Below are positions 28,721 through 38,147 of a stretch of 64,000 bases of DNA, piece after piece; position 1 is the first letter of the stretch, and every line of letters begins with the position of its first letter. Source of the DNA: Janthinobacterium sp. 67 (GTDB lineage Bacteria; Pseudomonadota; Gammaproteobacteria; Burkholderiales; Burkholderiaceae_D). The notes beneath the pieces were generated by a model that ran no database searches, had not been told where the DNA came from, and was given only the letters and a program-made list of their open reading frames with translations. Position numbers and translations under genes: made by a program. Location: positions 3,720,001 through 3,784,000 of the forward strand of contig NZ_PGES01000001.1 in assembly GCF_002797895.1 (NCBI RefSeq), written 5' to 3'.

Positions 28721-29833
28721 TTAGCGCTGCCCCAAGGTCGTGTCGCCGAACAGGTTCTTGAATTCACGCGGCTGCGAGCGCCAGTACTGCGGCGGCGCCT
28801 GCACTTGCGCGCCCAGCTGGGCCGCCGCATGCCAGGGCCAGCGCGGGTCGAACAGGATGGCGCGCGCCAGCGCCACCATGTCGGACTGGCCGTTGGCGAT
28901 GATGTCTTCCGCCTGCTGCGCTTGCGTGATCAAGCCCACGCTGATGGTGGGCAAGCCGCTGTCGCGCTTGATGCGTTCGGCAAACGCCACCTGATAGCCC
29001 GGGCCTACGGGAATCTGCTGCTGCGGCGAAATACCGCCACTGGAGACGTGGATGAAGTCGGCGCCCAGCTGCTTGAGTTCCTGCGCGAAGCGCACGCTTT
29101 GCTCGATTTCCCAGCCGCCTTCGACCCAGTCGGTGGCGGAAATGCGCACGCCCACGGCCACGCTGGCCGGCACGGCGGCGCGCACGGCCTCATACACCTC
29201 CAGCGGAAAGCGCATGCGGTTTTCCAGGCTGCCGCCATACGCATCCGTGCGGTGATTGGACAGCGGCGAGAGGAACTGGTGCAGCAGATAACCGTGCGCC
29301 GCATGCAGTTCGATGCCCTCGATGCCCAGCGCATGCACGCGCTGGGCGGCCGCGACAAAGGCGCCCTTCACTTGCAGCAAGCCCATCTCGTCCAGGGCGA
29401 TCGGCACGGTTTCGCCCGGTGCATGGGCGATGGCGGACGGCGCCACCGTTTGCCAGCCGCCCTCGGCCAGGTGCACGCAAGCACCGCCCTGCCAGGGCGC
29501 GCGGCTCGAGGCCTTGCGTCCCGCATGGCCCAGCTGCACCACCAGCGGAATCGGAGCGTGGCGGCGGATGGCCTGCACCACGTTGGACAGCGCAGTCTGA
29601 TTCGCATCCGACCACAGACCCAGGTCTTCGGCCGAGATGCGTCCCTCGGGCGAGACGGCCGTCGCCTCCGTCATCAGCAAGCCCGCGCCGGACAGGGCCA
29701 GATGGCCCAGGTGGATCATGTGCCAGTCGGTGGCGTTGCCGTTGTCGGCCGAGTACTGGCACATGGGCGCGATGGCGATGCGGTTGGCCACGCGCAGCGG
29801 CCCCAGGGCATACGGCGTGAATAGCTGGCTCAT
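28721..29833 (-). CDS. NADH:flavin oxidoreductase, Old Yellow Enzyme (YqjM-like)
   Basis: 370 aa FMN TIM barrel. PMCQYSA near residue 25 carries the Cys typical of the YqjM/thermophilic OYE class; the substrate-binding His pair is in ELHAAHGYLLHQFLSP, followed by NHRTDAYGGSLENRMRF. Reduces activated C=C bonds such as enones, maleimides and nitro compounds with NAD(P)H. CGGAG lies before the ATG at 29833. Single gene. Confidence 0.93.
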   Translation of the reverse strand: MSQLFTPYALGPLRVANRIAIAPMCQYSADNGNATDWHMIHLGHLALSGAGLLMTEATAVSPEGRISAEDLGLWSDANQTALSNVVQAIRRHAPIPLVVQLGHAGRKASSRAPWQGGACVHLAEGGWQTVAPSAIAHAPGETVPIALDEMGLLQVKGAFVAAAQRVHALGIEGIELHAAHGYLLHQFLSPLSNHRTDAYGGSLENRMRFPLEVYEAVRAAVPASVAVGVRISATDWVEGGWEIEQSVRFAQELKQLGADFIHVSSGGISPQQQIPVGPGYQVAFAERIKRDSGLPTISVGLITQAQQAEDIIANGQSDMVALARAILFDPRWPWHAAAQLGAQVQAPPQYWRSQPREFKNLFGDTTLGQR

Positions 29834-29994
29834 GGCGGACTCCGGAAAAAGGGGAAGCACCGATTCTACTGTGCTTTGAAAAGCGCGGCTTACACCTGCT
29901 TACGTTTGATACAGCGCAAGGGCTAGCCTTGCGCGGGCGGGGCCGCTAATCTGGACACATCAATAACACCCGCAGTACCACCCCAGGAGAACAC

Positions 29995-30552
29995 ATGAAC
30001 ACGACGACTACCGCCAACCGCATCCACCCTTTGATGGCCGGCGCCGCCATTTCCGTGACGGTCCTGTGCCTGGTCGGCGCGGCGTCCATCGCCGGCATCC
30101 TGCCCAATTCGCGGGCGAATGTGCCTGCCACGGCGGCCGTGCCTGCCGACGTGGCCGCCATGACGCCGGCCGGCGCCGCCGCCTTGGCAGCGCCCTTGAC
30201 TGCACCGGTCGCCGCGCCTGTCGTCGCACAAGCGGCTCCTGCGCCAGCCCCCGCACCCGTCGTGCACAAGCGCGTCGTGCACCACACGCAAGTGGCGCAA
30301 GCGCGCCCTGCCTACAATGACAACAATGATGGCTACCGCGAACCGGCGCGCCAGCAGCAGCCGGTGCCTGCGCCGGCACCGTCACAGCCCAACTACGTGG
30401 GCATCGGCACGGGCGCCGTCATCGGCGGCTTGATCGGTAATCAGGTAGGTGGCGGCCGCGGCAAGGCGCTGGCAACGGTGGCCGGCGTGATCGGCGGTGG
30501 CATGCTGGGCAATGCGGTGCAGAACCAGGTCGAGCAGCAACCGCAACGTTAA
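29995..30552 (+). CDS. Glycine-zipper 2TM-domain protein
   Basis: 185 aa. One N-terminal membrane anchor (residues about 13-36), a long Ala/Pro/Val-rich linker, a His-rich basic patch (VVHKRVVHHTQ), then the glycine-zipper module GIGTGAVIGGLIGNQVGGGRGK repeated as GVIGGGMLGNAVQNQ near the C terminus (as in SlyB/OsmB-type envelope proteins). Likely in the cell envelope. Its stop overlaps that of the convergent DUF1993 gene. Confidence 0.82.
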   Translation: MNTTTTANRIHPLMAGAAISVTVLCLVGAASIAGILPNSRANVPATAAVPADVAAMTPAGAAALAAPLTAPVAAPVVAQAAPAPAPAPVVHKRVVHHTQVAQARPAYNDNNDGYREPARQQQPVPAPAPSQPNYVGIGTGAVIGGLIGNQVGGGRGKALATVAGVIGGGMLGNAVQNQVEQQPQR

Positions 30553-31058
30553 TCGTAAGGACCAAGATAGTCGAGTTTGCCCACGGCCACGCCATTGTTT
30601 CTCAGGATGGCGTGGACCATGGAAACGTGGAAATAGAAGTTCGGCAAGGCAAAGCTGAGCAGGTAATTGTCGCCCGAGAATTTCGTCCCCTCGTCCGTCC
30701 AGTTCAGCACGACTTCCTTCTGCGCGCTGCCCGCCATCTGCCCGGCATTCACGCTGTCGATGTAGGCGATGGTGTTGGCGATGCGTTCCTGCAGCTGCTC
30801 GAACGACGCTTCGTTATCCTCGAACTTCGGCGCCGGCACGCCGCTCAGGCGCTCGACCGACAGCTTCGACGTATCGCTGGCGCGCTGCACCTGCGCCGTC
30901 AAGTCCAGCATGTCGGGCGCCAGCTGCGCGCCCAGTAAAATCTCGGGCACGATGCCATCTTCCTCCACATGGGCTTGCGCTTTTTCCAGCAGGGCCGAGA
31001 CGACCCGCAAGCCGCGGATGAAGACGGGGATGGTTGCCTGATACATGGACACGGACAT
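30549..31058 (-). CDS. DUF1993-family protein
   Basis: 169 aa, soluble, helical: MYQATIPVFIRGLRVVSALLEKA, LGAQLAPDMLDLTAQVQ, and C-terminal ALPNFYFHVSMVHAILRNNGV. These segments match the DUF1993 family, whose helical bundle resembles the DinB-like fold. Function unknown. Monocistronic; overlaps the convergent glycine-zipper gene by 4 bp with no terminator between them. Confidence 0.85.
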   Translation of the reverse strand: MSVSMYQATIPVFIRGLRVVSALLEKAQAHVEEDGIVPEILLGAQLAPDMLDLTAQVQRASDTSKLSVERLSGVPAPKFEDNEASFEQLQERIANTIAYIDSVNAGQMAGSAQKEVVLNWTDEGTKFSGDNYLLSFALPNFYFHVSMVHAILRNNGVAVGKLDYLGPYD

Positions 31059-31157
31059 GGCGGACTCCTGATAGTGAACGATGAGCCAGTGTACCCGAGG
31101 CGCTGTTTTCCGGCAGCGCGCCCGTGTGCGTCAGCGCACCGAGCGGCCCAGTTGCTT

Positions 31158-32126
31158 TTACTTGTCCAGGTTGACCTTGCCGTCCGGTAAATGCGCCGGC
31201 TGCTCAACGGACTCCTGCGGCGGTACCGGCGCCGGCTGGTCCTTGCGCTTGCCAGTGAAAAACTTGACGATGGCCGCGCCGCCGCCCACGACGGCCAGGA
31301 TCAGCACTTTCTTGAAGGCCAGCAGCAGCGCCAGCAGTTTGCCAAACAGGCCCAGCTTGCTGGCCACGCCGCCGGCCACCAGCGCCGCCAGGCCATACTC
31401 GGCCACCTTGTCCGTCTTGCTGTCGAAATCCGTGTAGCGGTTACCGTCGGTAAATTCCGTGAACGCCGTCACTTGCTGCATCTCTTTCTTGATCGCCTCG
31501 ATCTGCTGCATGCTGGCGATCGCATTCAGGTTCAGCACGCCTTCACGGCCCAGCACGCGCACGTTGTAGTTCAACGAGTGCTCGCCGCCATCGACCATCA
31601 GATCCTTGGCCCAGTACAGCTTGTGCGTATCCTTGGCATAACTGGGTTTTTCCGCCCAGCCCATCAGATGGATGCCGGGATAGCCCTGCTTCTTGCGCTC
31701 CGCATTGTTTTCCAGCACGGACGCCTGCATATCCTTGAGCAATTCGTCGTATTTGATGCTGTCCGCATCGTCATCCTTGATATGCCCTTCCTTTTCATAC
31801 GTGACAATGACGCCCCAGCTGTCACGCTCGAGCACGCTGGTCTTGGCGGGCACGATCATGCCCAGCGATTCCATGCCCGGCGGATTGCCCCAGGCCTCGA
31901 CCAGCACGCGCTCGGCGTCCGCTGGCGACAAATAACGGAAGTTGGCGGGCAAATCCAGGGTAGCGATGCCGCCCGGCAAAGTGATCTTGCCGCGCTGCAG
32001 GTGCAGCTGGGCAAGGAATTGCTCGGCCGTCATTTCCGGTACGGCAGCCTTGTCTTCGGCAGGGGCGGCAGCCGTCAGGCCGGAGAGGGTCAGGCACAGC
32101 AAGGCTGTCAGCAGGCGTTTCAACAT
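31158..32126 (-). CDS. DUF2167-family membrane-anchored protein
   Basis: 322 aa. Signal peptide MLKRLLTALLCLTLSGLTAAA, then the DUF2167 domain (GGIATLDLPANFRYLSPADAERVL, DSWGVIVTYEKEGHIKDDDA, YWAKDLMVDGGEHSLNYNVRVLGREG), then one or two C-terminal membrane helices (about residues 240-285) and a basic, proline-rich cytoplasmic tail. The envelope role of this family is unknown. The ATG at 32126 with GGA upstream starts the signal peptide. Confidence 0.87.
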   Translation of the reverse strand: MLKRLLTALLCLTLSGLTAAAPAEDKAAVPEMTAEQFLAQLHLQRGKITLPGGIATLDLPANFRYLSPADAERVLVEAWGNPPGMESLGMIVPAKTSVLERDSWGVIVTYEKEGHIKDDDADSIKYDELLKDMQASVLENNAERKKQGYPGIHLMGWAEKPSYAKDTHKLYWAKDLMVDGGEHSLNYNVRVLGREGVLNLNAIASMQQIEAIKKEMQQVTAFTEFTDGNRYTDFDSKTDKVAEYGLAALVAGGVASKLGLFGKLLALLLAFKKVLILAVVGGGAAIVKFFTGKRKDQPAPVPPQESVEQPAHLPDGKVNLDK

Positions 32127-32213
32127 GATCGGTCCAAAAAATTGCAAAGGGTAAATATTTTAAATCAATTGATTGCTTAATGGATAATTATTTCTATGCA
32201 GCATTTTTGACAT

Positions 32214-32248
32214 GAAAAAGCGCCAGGCGGGTTTCCCCGGCTGGCGCC
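32214..32248 (-). terminator. Terminator of the arginine succinyltransferase operon
   Basis: On the minus strand GCGCCAG-C-CGGG / CCCG-C-CTGGCGC with a GAAA loop is followed by TTTTT, 24 bp past the astE stop. Confidence 0.88.
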
Positions 32249-32271
32249 TGTGGCCGTGCATGGCGTGAATC

Positions 32272-33267
32272 TCAGGACACGCGCACCACCATCAGACCGG
32301 CGCGCAAGCCCACGCGCACATCCGGATTCGGGAACACCACCAGCTCTTCCGCGTGCTGCACCGTGTACACATGGTCGCCATCGCTGGCGATCACGGCGTG
32401 CTGCGGCAACGAGGTGAAATTCTGCGTGCTGCGGTCAAACGCCATGCGGAATTCATCGCTGTGCTTGATGATTTCCTGCGCCACCTTGAACACGTGCGGT
32501 TGCGCCTTGACGGGTTGCGCAGGCATGCCGCGCAGCAGGCCGTCGAGCGCCCGCGACACGTCGTCGAACAGGGACAGATCGTTCTGTCCCAGGGTGCCCA
32601 CGCGGCCCAGTTCCACCGTGCTGGCGGCCGCGCCGAAATGCTCGGCCGAATAATAGCTGTACGTGCCGGCCGACTGCGGGTTCATGATGATGGCGCCGAT
32701 GGCCGCCTGGCCCAGCCAATCGATCAGCTGTGCCTTGGCGTCGTCGGCCACCAGGTCCGGCACGATGGCAAACGTGGGATACACGGAAGGCCGGATGGCC
32801 GTGTGCAAATCCAGGTGCCAGCGCACGGGACCGGCCGCTGCAAAGAACGCGGTTGTCGCGGCGATCATTTCATCGGCGCGCGCGCTTTCCGCCGCTTGCG
32901 CCAGGCTGCCCCGCACGGGACGGAACATGCGATTGAGGTCGGCGTCGATGAAACGCTTGCCGGCCCGGATCGCATCAACATTGCCCACGCAGACGAGCAG
33001 GTCGACGGCCAGTGCGGACGCATCGCGCGACAAGGCGTCGAGCAGATGCGCCAGCACTTCGATCGGCCCCGTCTCGTCGCCATGCACGCCCACCGAGACG
33101 GCCACGCTGGCGCGGCCGGCTCCCGGCTTGACCACTTGCAGCATGCCGGGCGCCGGCAAGGCCACCGTGAAGCCGGCGTCCGAAAACAACTGGGCCACGC
33201 CGCTGAAATCGGCCTGCGCCAGCGCCTGCACTACAGGTGTTACTACCTGGGTTACTTCTTGCGTCAT
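32272..33267 (-). CDS. astE: Succinylglutamate desuccinylase
   Basis: 331 aa. Zinc ligands fit the AstE/aspartoacylase family: His62 and Glu65 in VHGDETGPIE and His155 in WHLDLHTAIRPS; VELGRVG later carries the catalytic-Glu region. Last step of the AST pathway: N-succinylglutamate to glutamate plus succinate, in the cytosol. The start overlaps the gdhB stop by one base (TAATG), showing translational coupling. Followed by the operon terminator. Confidence 0.93.
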   Translation of the reverse strand: MTQEVTQVVTPVVQALAQADFSGVAQLFSDAGFTVALPAPGMLQVVKPGAGRASVAVSVGVHGDETGPIEVLAHLLDALSRDASALAVDLLVCVGNVDAIRAGKRFIDADLNRMFRPVRGSLAQAAESARADEMIAATTAFFAAAGPVRWHLDLHTAIRPSVYPTFAIVPDLVADDAKAQLIDWLGQAAIGAIIMNPQSAGTYSYYSAEHFGAAASTVELGRVGTLGQNDLSLFDDVSRALDGLLRGMPAQPVKAQPHVFKVAQEIIKHSDEFRMAFDRSTQNFTSLPQHAVIASDGDHVYTVQHAEELVVFPNPDVRVGLRAGLMVVRVS

Positions 33268-36200
33268 TACACCGCCGCTTCCGCTGGGGTTTTCGCCGTG
33301 ATTTTATTCACGGCTTCCGACAAGGTCCATACGTCCAGCATGGCTTGCTCCAGTTCCGTCGCCGCCACATAGGCCGACAGGCCCAGCGCACCCGTCACGG
33401 CGTCGACTGCCTGGCCCGCATTGCCTTGCTCGGCACGCGCCAGCACCTGCGTCAGCAGACGCTGTTGCGTGCGGCGCAGCGCTTGCTGCGCGTAGTTGCG
33501 CAACTGCTCCTGCGATTTGCCTTGCGCGGCCAGCTTCAGGCCACGCTCCAGGGTGTCGATGCCTGCCTGGCTGCGCAGGGCCAGGCCCACTTGCAGGAAG
33601 GAAGCCAGGTCCATCGAGGCAGGACGCGGCACGGACAGGGCCGGGAACAGGAAGCCGGCGACGACTTCCAGCGCATCGACCGCATCCCAGGCCTGCACGA
33701 AGGCCGGCGTCAAGCCCGGCACCAGCGCCGCTTCCGACTTGATGCCGACGGCTTTGAGCAGCTCGCGCTTCGATTCCGCGCCGAACAAGCCGGTCAGTTC
33801 GGCCAGGCCGGCGCCGCGCAACTGCTCGGCCGGCACCGACAAGACACCGGCGATCATCGTCTGCTGCAGCACGCGCGTTTGCGCATCGACCTTGATCGAC
33901 ACGTCGCGCGGAATCGTCAAGGCATCCGCATCGAGCGCGTCGAACACGGGCGCCAGGTTCAAGGCCACCCATGCCTGGCCCCAGGCCAGGATCACGGCCG
34001 ACTCGTCCACGCCGTGTTCGGCCGCCAGGTTGCGGATCATCAGCGGGCCGCAGCGGTTGATCACTTCATTGGCCAGCACGGTCGCCAGGATGGCGTTGGC
34101 CAGCGGGTGGTCGAGCGCCGAACGGGTTTCCACCAGCAGGGACGGGAAGTAGGGTTTCAGCACCGGCTCGGCCCACGTTTCGCCCGTCAAAGGCAGGGCG
34201 GAGAGGATGCGCTTGAAGCGGTTCTTCACGTTGGCGATCACCACCGCCAGTTCCGGCGTCGTCAGGCCGCGGTTGTCCAGCTTGCGGCGTGCCAGTTCGG
34301 CCACCGATGGCAGCTGCTCGAGATCGCGCGACAGGGCGCCCTCTTCTTCCAGGCTGGCGATCAGGGCCGCATAGCCATCCTGCACGGCGCTTTCGCTTTG
34401 CGCCTGCAACTCGCGCACCAGCAAATGCGTCTGCTGCGTGTTGTCGCGCAAGACCAGGCGTTCGACGTCGTCCGTCATCGCATACAGCTCGCGGTTGCGT
34501 TCTTCTTCCGTCAGCTTGCCCGCGTTGACTTCCACGTCCAGCCAGATTTTCACGTTCACTTCATGGTCCGAGCAATCCACGCCGGCAGAATTGTCGATCG
34601 CATCGGTGAAGATGCGGCCACCGGCCAGCGCGAATTCGATGCGGCCCGCCTGCGTCGCACCGAGGTTGCCGCCTTCGGCCACGACTTTCACGCGCAGCTC
34701 ATTGCCGTTGACGCGGATGTGGTCATTCGCGCGGTCCTTCACTTGCGCGTGCGTTTCCGTCGACGCCTTGATGTAGGTGCCGATACCGCCGTTATAGAAC
34801 AGGTCCACGGGCGACTTCAGGATGCGGTGCATCAGTTCTTCCGGCGGCAGCGAGGTCTCGGCGATATCGAGCGCGGCGCGGATTTGCGGCGACAGCTCGA
34901 TCGTGCGGGCGGTGCGCGGATACACGCCGCCGCCTGCCGAGATCAAGTCCTTGTTGTAGTCGTCCCACGAAGAACGCGGCAAGGCGAACAGGCGCGCGCG
35001 TTCCTCGAACGAGACGGCGACGTCCGGTGTCGGGTCGAGGAAGATGTGGCGGTGGTCGAACGCGGCCACCAGTTTCAGCTGGCGCGACAGCAATACGCCA
35101 TTGCCGAACACGTCGCCCGACATGTCGCCCACGCCGACCATGGTGATCGGGGTGGTATTGAGGTCGTGGTCCATTTCATAGAAGTGGCGCTTCACGGCTT
35201 CGAACGCGCCCTTGGCGGTGATGCCCAGTTTCTTGTGGTCGTAGCCGTTCGAGCCGCCCGAGGCGAACGCGTCGCCGAGCCAGAAACCGCGCTGCACGGC
35301 GATGCCGTTGGCGATGTCCGAGAACGTGGCCGTGCCCTTGTCGGCGGCCACCACCAGGTAAGGATCGGCTTCATCGAAGCACACGGTGTCGACTGGCGGG
35401 ACGATATTGCCCAGCGAACGGTTGTCCGTCACTTCCAGCAGGCTGGAAATGAACAGGCGGTAGACGGCTTCGCCTTCGGCCGCGATGGTTTCACGCACGG
35501 CGTCCTTCGGCATCATCTTGCAGACAAAACCGCCCTTCGCGCCGGCCGGCACGATGACGGCATTCTTGACCATCTGGGCTTTCACCAGGCCCAGCACTTC
35601 CGTGCGGTAGTCTTCCATGCGGTCGGACCAGCGCAGGCCGCCGCGGGCGACCGGGCCGCCGCGCAGGTGCACGCCTTCGAAGCGGCGCGAGAAGACGAAA
35701 ATCTCGCGGTAAGGACGCGGTTCCGGCACCAGCGCCAGGCTGCTGGTGTCGAACTTGAAGATGATCTTGTCGCCTTGTTGATTGTTCTGGAAGTAGCTGG
35801 TGCGCAAGGTGGCGGCCATCAGGTCGGCCAGCGCGCCGAGGATTTCCTCGGTGTCAGCGTGGTTCACGGAAGGCAGGCCGGCCTTGATGGCGGCGATGCT
35901 TTCCAGGGCTTGCGCATGCTGCGCGCCGGACAGCGAAGGATCGAAGCGCTGCAGGAAGGCTTCGACCAGTGCTTTGACCTGGGCCGGCTGCTTGCGCAGG
36001 CTTTCGGCGATGTAGCGCACCGAGAAGCGGCTGCCCGTCTGGCGCCAGTAGCTGGTGTAGGCGCGCACCAGCTGCACTTCGCGCGTCGACAGGCCGCCTT
36101 CGATGACGAGGCCATTCAAGCGCCCATCTTCGGCCGTGTCGTTGAACAGGGCGGCAAACAGTTCCTGCGCCACGGCGACGACGGATGGCTGCGCCAGTTT

Positions 36201-37994
36201 CGCCGCGCTGGCGGCATCGACCGTCAGGCTGGTGATGAAATAGCGCGTGCCGTCGGCCAGCGACACCGAGTACGCCTGTTCGCGGTCGATGGCCACGCCC
36301 GCATTGTGCAGGGCCGGCAGGATGGTCGACAGCGATGGCACCTTGTTGGCCGAGTACAGGCGGATCGTGGTGACGGCACCCGTCTCGATGCGCACGGCCA
36401 CGTGCGCCGGATCCGTATTGCGCAAGATGGTGTCGAGGTCGCGGAAGGCGACGGCCGGCGCGGTGGCGGCCACGTAATCGAGCGGCAGGGTGGCGCACAG
36501 TTTGCGCAGGCTGGTGCGCAGGCCCACGTCGGGCACGGCGTCGGCCACGGCGGCAAAGCCGTTATGCCAGCCATCGAGCACGCCCAGCAAGGGCTGTTCG
36601 ATATCCGTTTCCAGGTCCAGCGGGTAGCGCGCGGCGTGGGCGATCAGGTAGACGCGCGCCAGGGGGCCGTCGGCCACCAGGGTTTGCATGCTCACATGCG
36701 TGGCGCCGGAACTGGCTTGCAGGGCTTTTGCCAGGCTCGATGCGACGCTGGCGCTGTAGCGCTCGCGCGGCAGGTAGACCAGCACGTTCAGGTGGCGCGC
36801 GTACACGTCGCGGCGCGCAAAAACCTTGGTGCGCGGCTGCTTGTACAGCGAAACGACGGAACCGCACACTTGCGCCAGCCAGTCGAGATCCGCTTCCAGC
36901 GCTTCCGTGCGCGGCAAGGACTCAAGGATTTCGCGGAATTTCTCGGCACGGAAGCCTTGCTGGCGCACGCCGGCCAGGCTCAAAACCTTGGCTACGCGGC
37001 CGCGTGCGAACGGCAGCGCCGCCAGCGGGGTGGAATTGCCGGCACGGGTAAACAGGCCGACGAAGCAGTGCTCGCCCAGGATCGCGCCTTGCGCATCCAT
37101 GTCGCGCACGCCGATGAAGTCGAGCTGCTGATCGCGGTGCAAGGTGCCCGCCACGTCGGCCTTGACGATGGACAGCGCCGATTCGCGCTTGGCCAGGGTA
37201 TCGAAGTCGCCCGGGATATTCGCCAGGCAGGTACCGTAGACGGGGTGCGCCGTATCCTGCAGCACGCCGACACGGCTAGGGATGTCGCGTTCCAGTTCGC
37301 GCACGCCCGGCTTGACGCGGTAGTAGGCGTAGCCGAAGACTTCAAAGCCGCCGCTGCGGGCCCATTCCAGGAAGGCGGCCACTTCCGCGCCTTCTTCGCC
37401 ATGCTGCGATGCCGCCGTGGCCACAGTGGCCAGGCGCTCGCTCATGGCGGCGCTATCGCGGCGCACGATGGCCGCGTCACGCGCGACCGTCTCCAGGGCG
37501 GCGACCAGCGCGGCCTGGGCTTGCGGCACCAGCTCTTCGTCGAGCAGCACCAGCACATACGATTCGAGCGGGTCGCCCGGCTGGCGCACCGCTTCGACGC
37601 TGCCATCAAGAGCGCGGCGCACGGGCAGCACGGTGTTCATCACGCCGCGCACGGCCAGGTGCTGGCGGCGCATGGCCATGACGATGGAGTCGACCAGGTA
37701 AGGCATGTCTTCGTTCAGGATCAGCAAGGCGCTCGCCGTGCCGCCACGGCCATCCGCATACGGCAGCGTGGCGATCTGGCAGCCGGTACCGGTGCGCTTG
37801 GCCGCTTGCGTGAAGCCCTCGACCAGCACGGGCGCCAGGCTGTCGGGCGCGATATCGGCCAGGTCTTCGGCGTCGAGCGAATCGAGCCAGGCCTGCACCA
37901 GCTGCACGACCGGCGCTGCCGCCTTGCCTGCCTTGCCTGCCGCGTTAATCAACTCCAGCGTTTGTGTACGCAAATCTTGTGGCGTGTGATTCAT
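33267..37994 (-). CDS. gdhB: NAD-specific glutamate dehydrogenase, large (about 180 kDa) type
   Basis: 1575 aa, the size of the Pseudomonas GdhB / Streptomyces large GDH class. N-terminal regulatory part (residues 1 to about 700), then the catalytic core: EGVHLRGGPVARGGLRWSDR with the substrate-binding residues, KGGFVCKMMP with a catalytic Lys, and the Rossmann-type region GVGDMSGDVFGNG; a long helical C-terminal part follows. Deaminates glutamate to 2-oxoglutarate with NAD. It lies between astB and astE, so it drains the AST end product into the TCA cycle. In P. aeruginosa (established) this enzyme is ArgR-controlled and arginine-induced. Confidence 0.95.
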   Translation of the reverse strand: MNHTPQDLRTQTLELINAAGKAGKAAAPVVQLVQAWLDSLDAEDLADIAPDSLAPVLVEGFTQAAKRTGTGCQIATLPYADGRGGTASALLILNEDMPYLVDSIVMAMRRQHLAVRGVMNTVLPVRRALDGSVEAVRQPGDPLESYVLVLLDEELVPQAQAALVAALETVARDAAIVRRDSAAMSERLATVATAASQHGEEGAEVAAFLEWARSGGFEVFGYAYYRVKPGVRELERDIPSRVGVLQDTAHPVYGTCLANIPGDFDTLAKRESALSIVKADVAGTLHRDQQLDFIGVRDMDAQGAILGEHCFVGLFTRAGNSTPLAALPFARGRVAKVLSLAGVRQQGFRAEKFREILESLPRTEALEADLDWLAQVCGSVVSLYKQPRTKVFARRDVYARHLNVLVYLPRERYSASVASSLAKALQASSGATHVSMQTLVADGPLARVYLIAHAARYPLDLETDIEQPLLGVLDGWHNGFAAVADAVPDVGLRTSLRKLCATLPLDYVAATAPAVAFRDLDTILRNTDPAHVAVRIETGAVTTIRLYSANKVPSLSTILPALHNAGVAIDREQAYSVSLADGTRYFITSLTVDAASAAKLAQPSVVAVAQELFAALFNDTAEDGRLNGLVIEGGLSTREVQLVRAYTSYWRQTGSRFSVRYIAESLRKQPAQVKALVEAFLQRFDPSLSGAQHAQALESIAAIKAGLPSVNHADTEEILGALADLMAATLRTSYFQNNQQGDKIIFKFDTSSLALVPEPRPYREIFVFSRRFEGVHLRGGPVARGGLRWSDRMEDYRTEVLGLVKAQMVKNAVIVPAGAKGGFVCKMMPKDAVRETIAAEGEAVYRLFISSLLEVTDNRSLGNIVPPVDTVCFDEADPYLVVAADKGTATFSDIANGIAVQRGFWLGDAFASGGSNGYDHKKLGITAKGAFEAVKRHFYEMDHDLNTTPITMVGVGDMSGDVFGNGVLLSRQLKLVAAFDHRHIFLDPTPDVAVSFEERARLFALPRSSWDDYNKDLISAGGGVYPRTARTIELSPQIRAALDIAETSLPPEELMHRILKSPVDLFYNGGIGTYIKASTETHAQVKDRANDHIRVNGNELRVKVVAEGGNLGATQAGRIEFALAGGRIFTDAIDNSAGVDCSDHEVNVKIWLDVEVNAGKLTEEERNRELYAMTDDVERLVLRDNTQQTHLLVRELQAQSESAVQDGYAALIASLEEEGALSRDLEQLPSVAELARRKLDNRGLTTPELAVVIANVKNRFKRILSALPLTGETWAEPVLKPYFPSLLVETRSALDHPLANAILATVLANEVINRCGPLMIRNLAAEHGVDESAVILAWGQAWVALNLAPVFDALDADALTIPRDVSIKVDAQTRVLQQTMIAGVLSVPAEQLRGAGLAELTGLFGAESKRELLKAVGIKSEAALVPGLTPAFVQAWDAVDALEVVAGFLFPALSVPRPASMDLASFLQVGLALRSQAGIDTLERGLKLAAQGKSQEQLRNYAQQALRRTQQRLLTQVLARAEQGNAGQAVDAVTGALGLSAYVAATELEQAMLDVWTLSEAVNKITAKTPAEAAV

Positions 37995-38147
37995 CTTGCA
38001 TCTCCATTACGGTAATGTGAATGTCCAACGCTGTCGTTCGGGCTTGTGGCTGGGCGGCAGCGGTGTCAAGAGACGGGGGTCGCCCGTCCAATTCTGTCTG
38101 TGCTACGGATAGTCTGTCTCGGATTTTTTCTGTGTGTTTTCTATCGC

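Noticed and set aside
33237..38015. Plus-strand open frame of about 1590 codons opposite gdhB
   Set aside because: Mirror of the real gdhB frame, His/Gln/Arg-rich composition with no family features.
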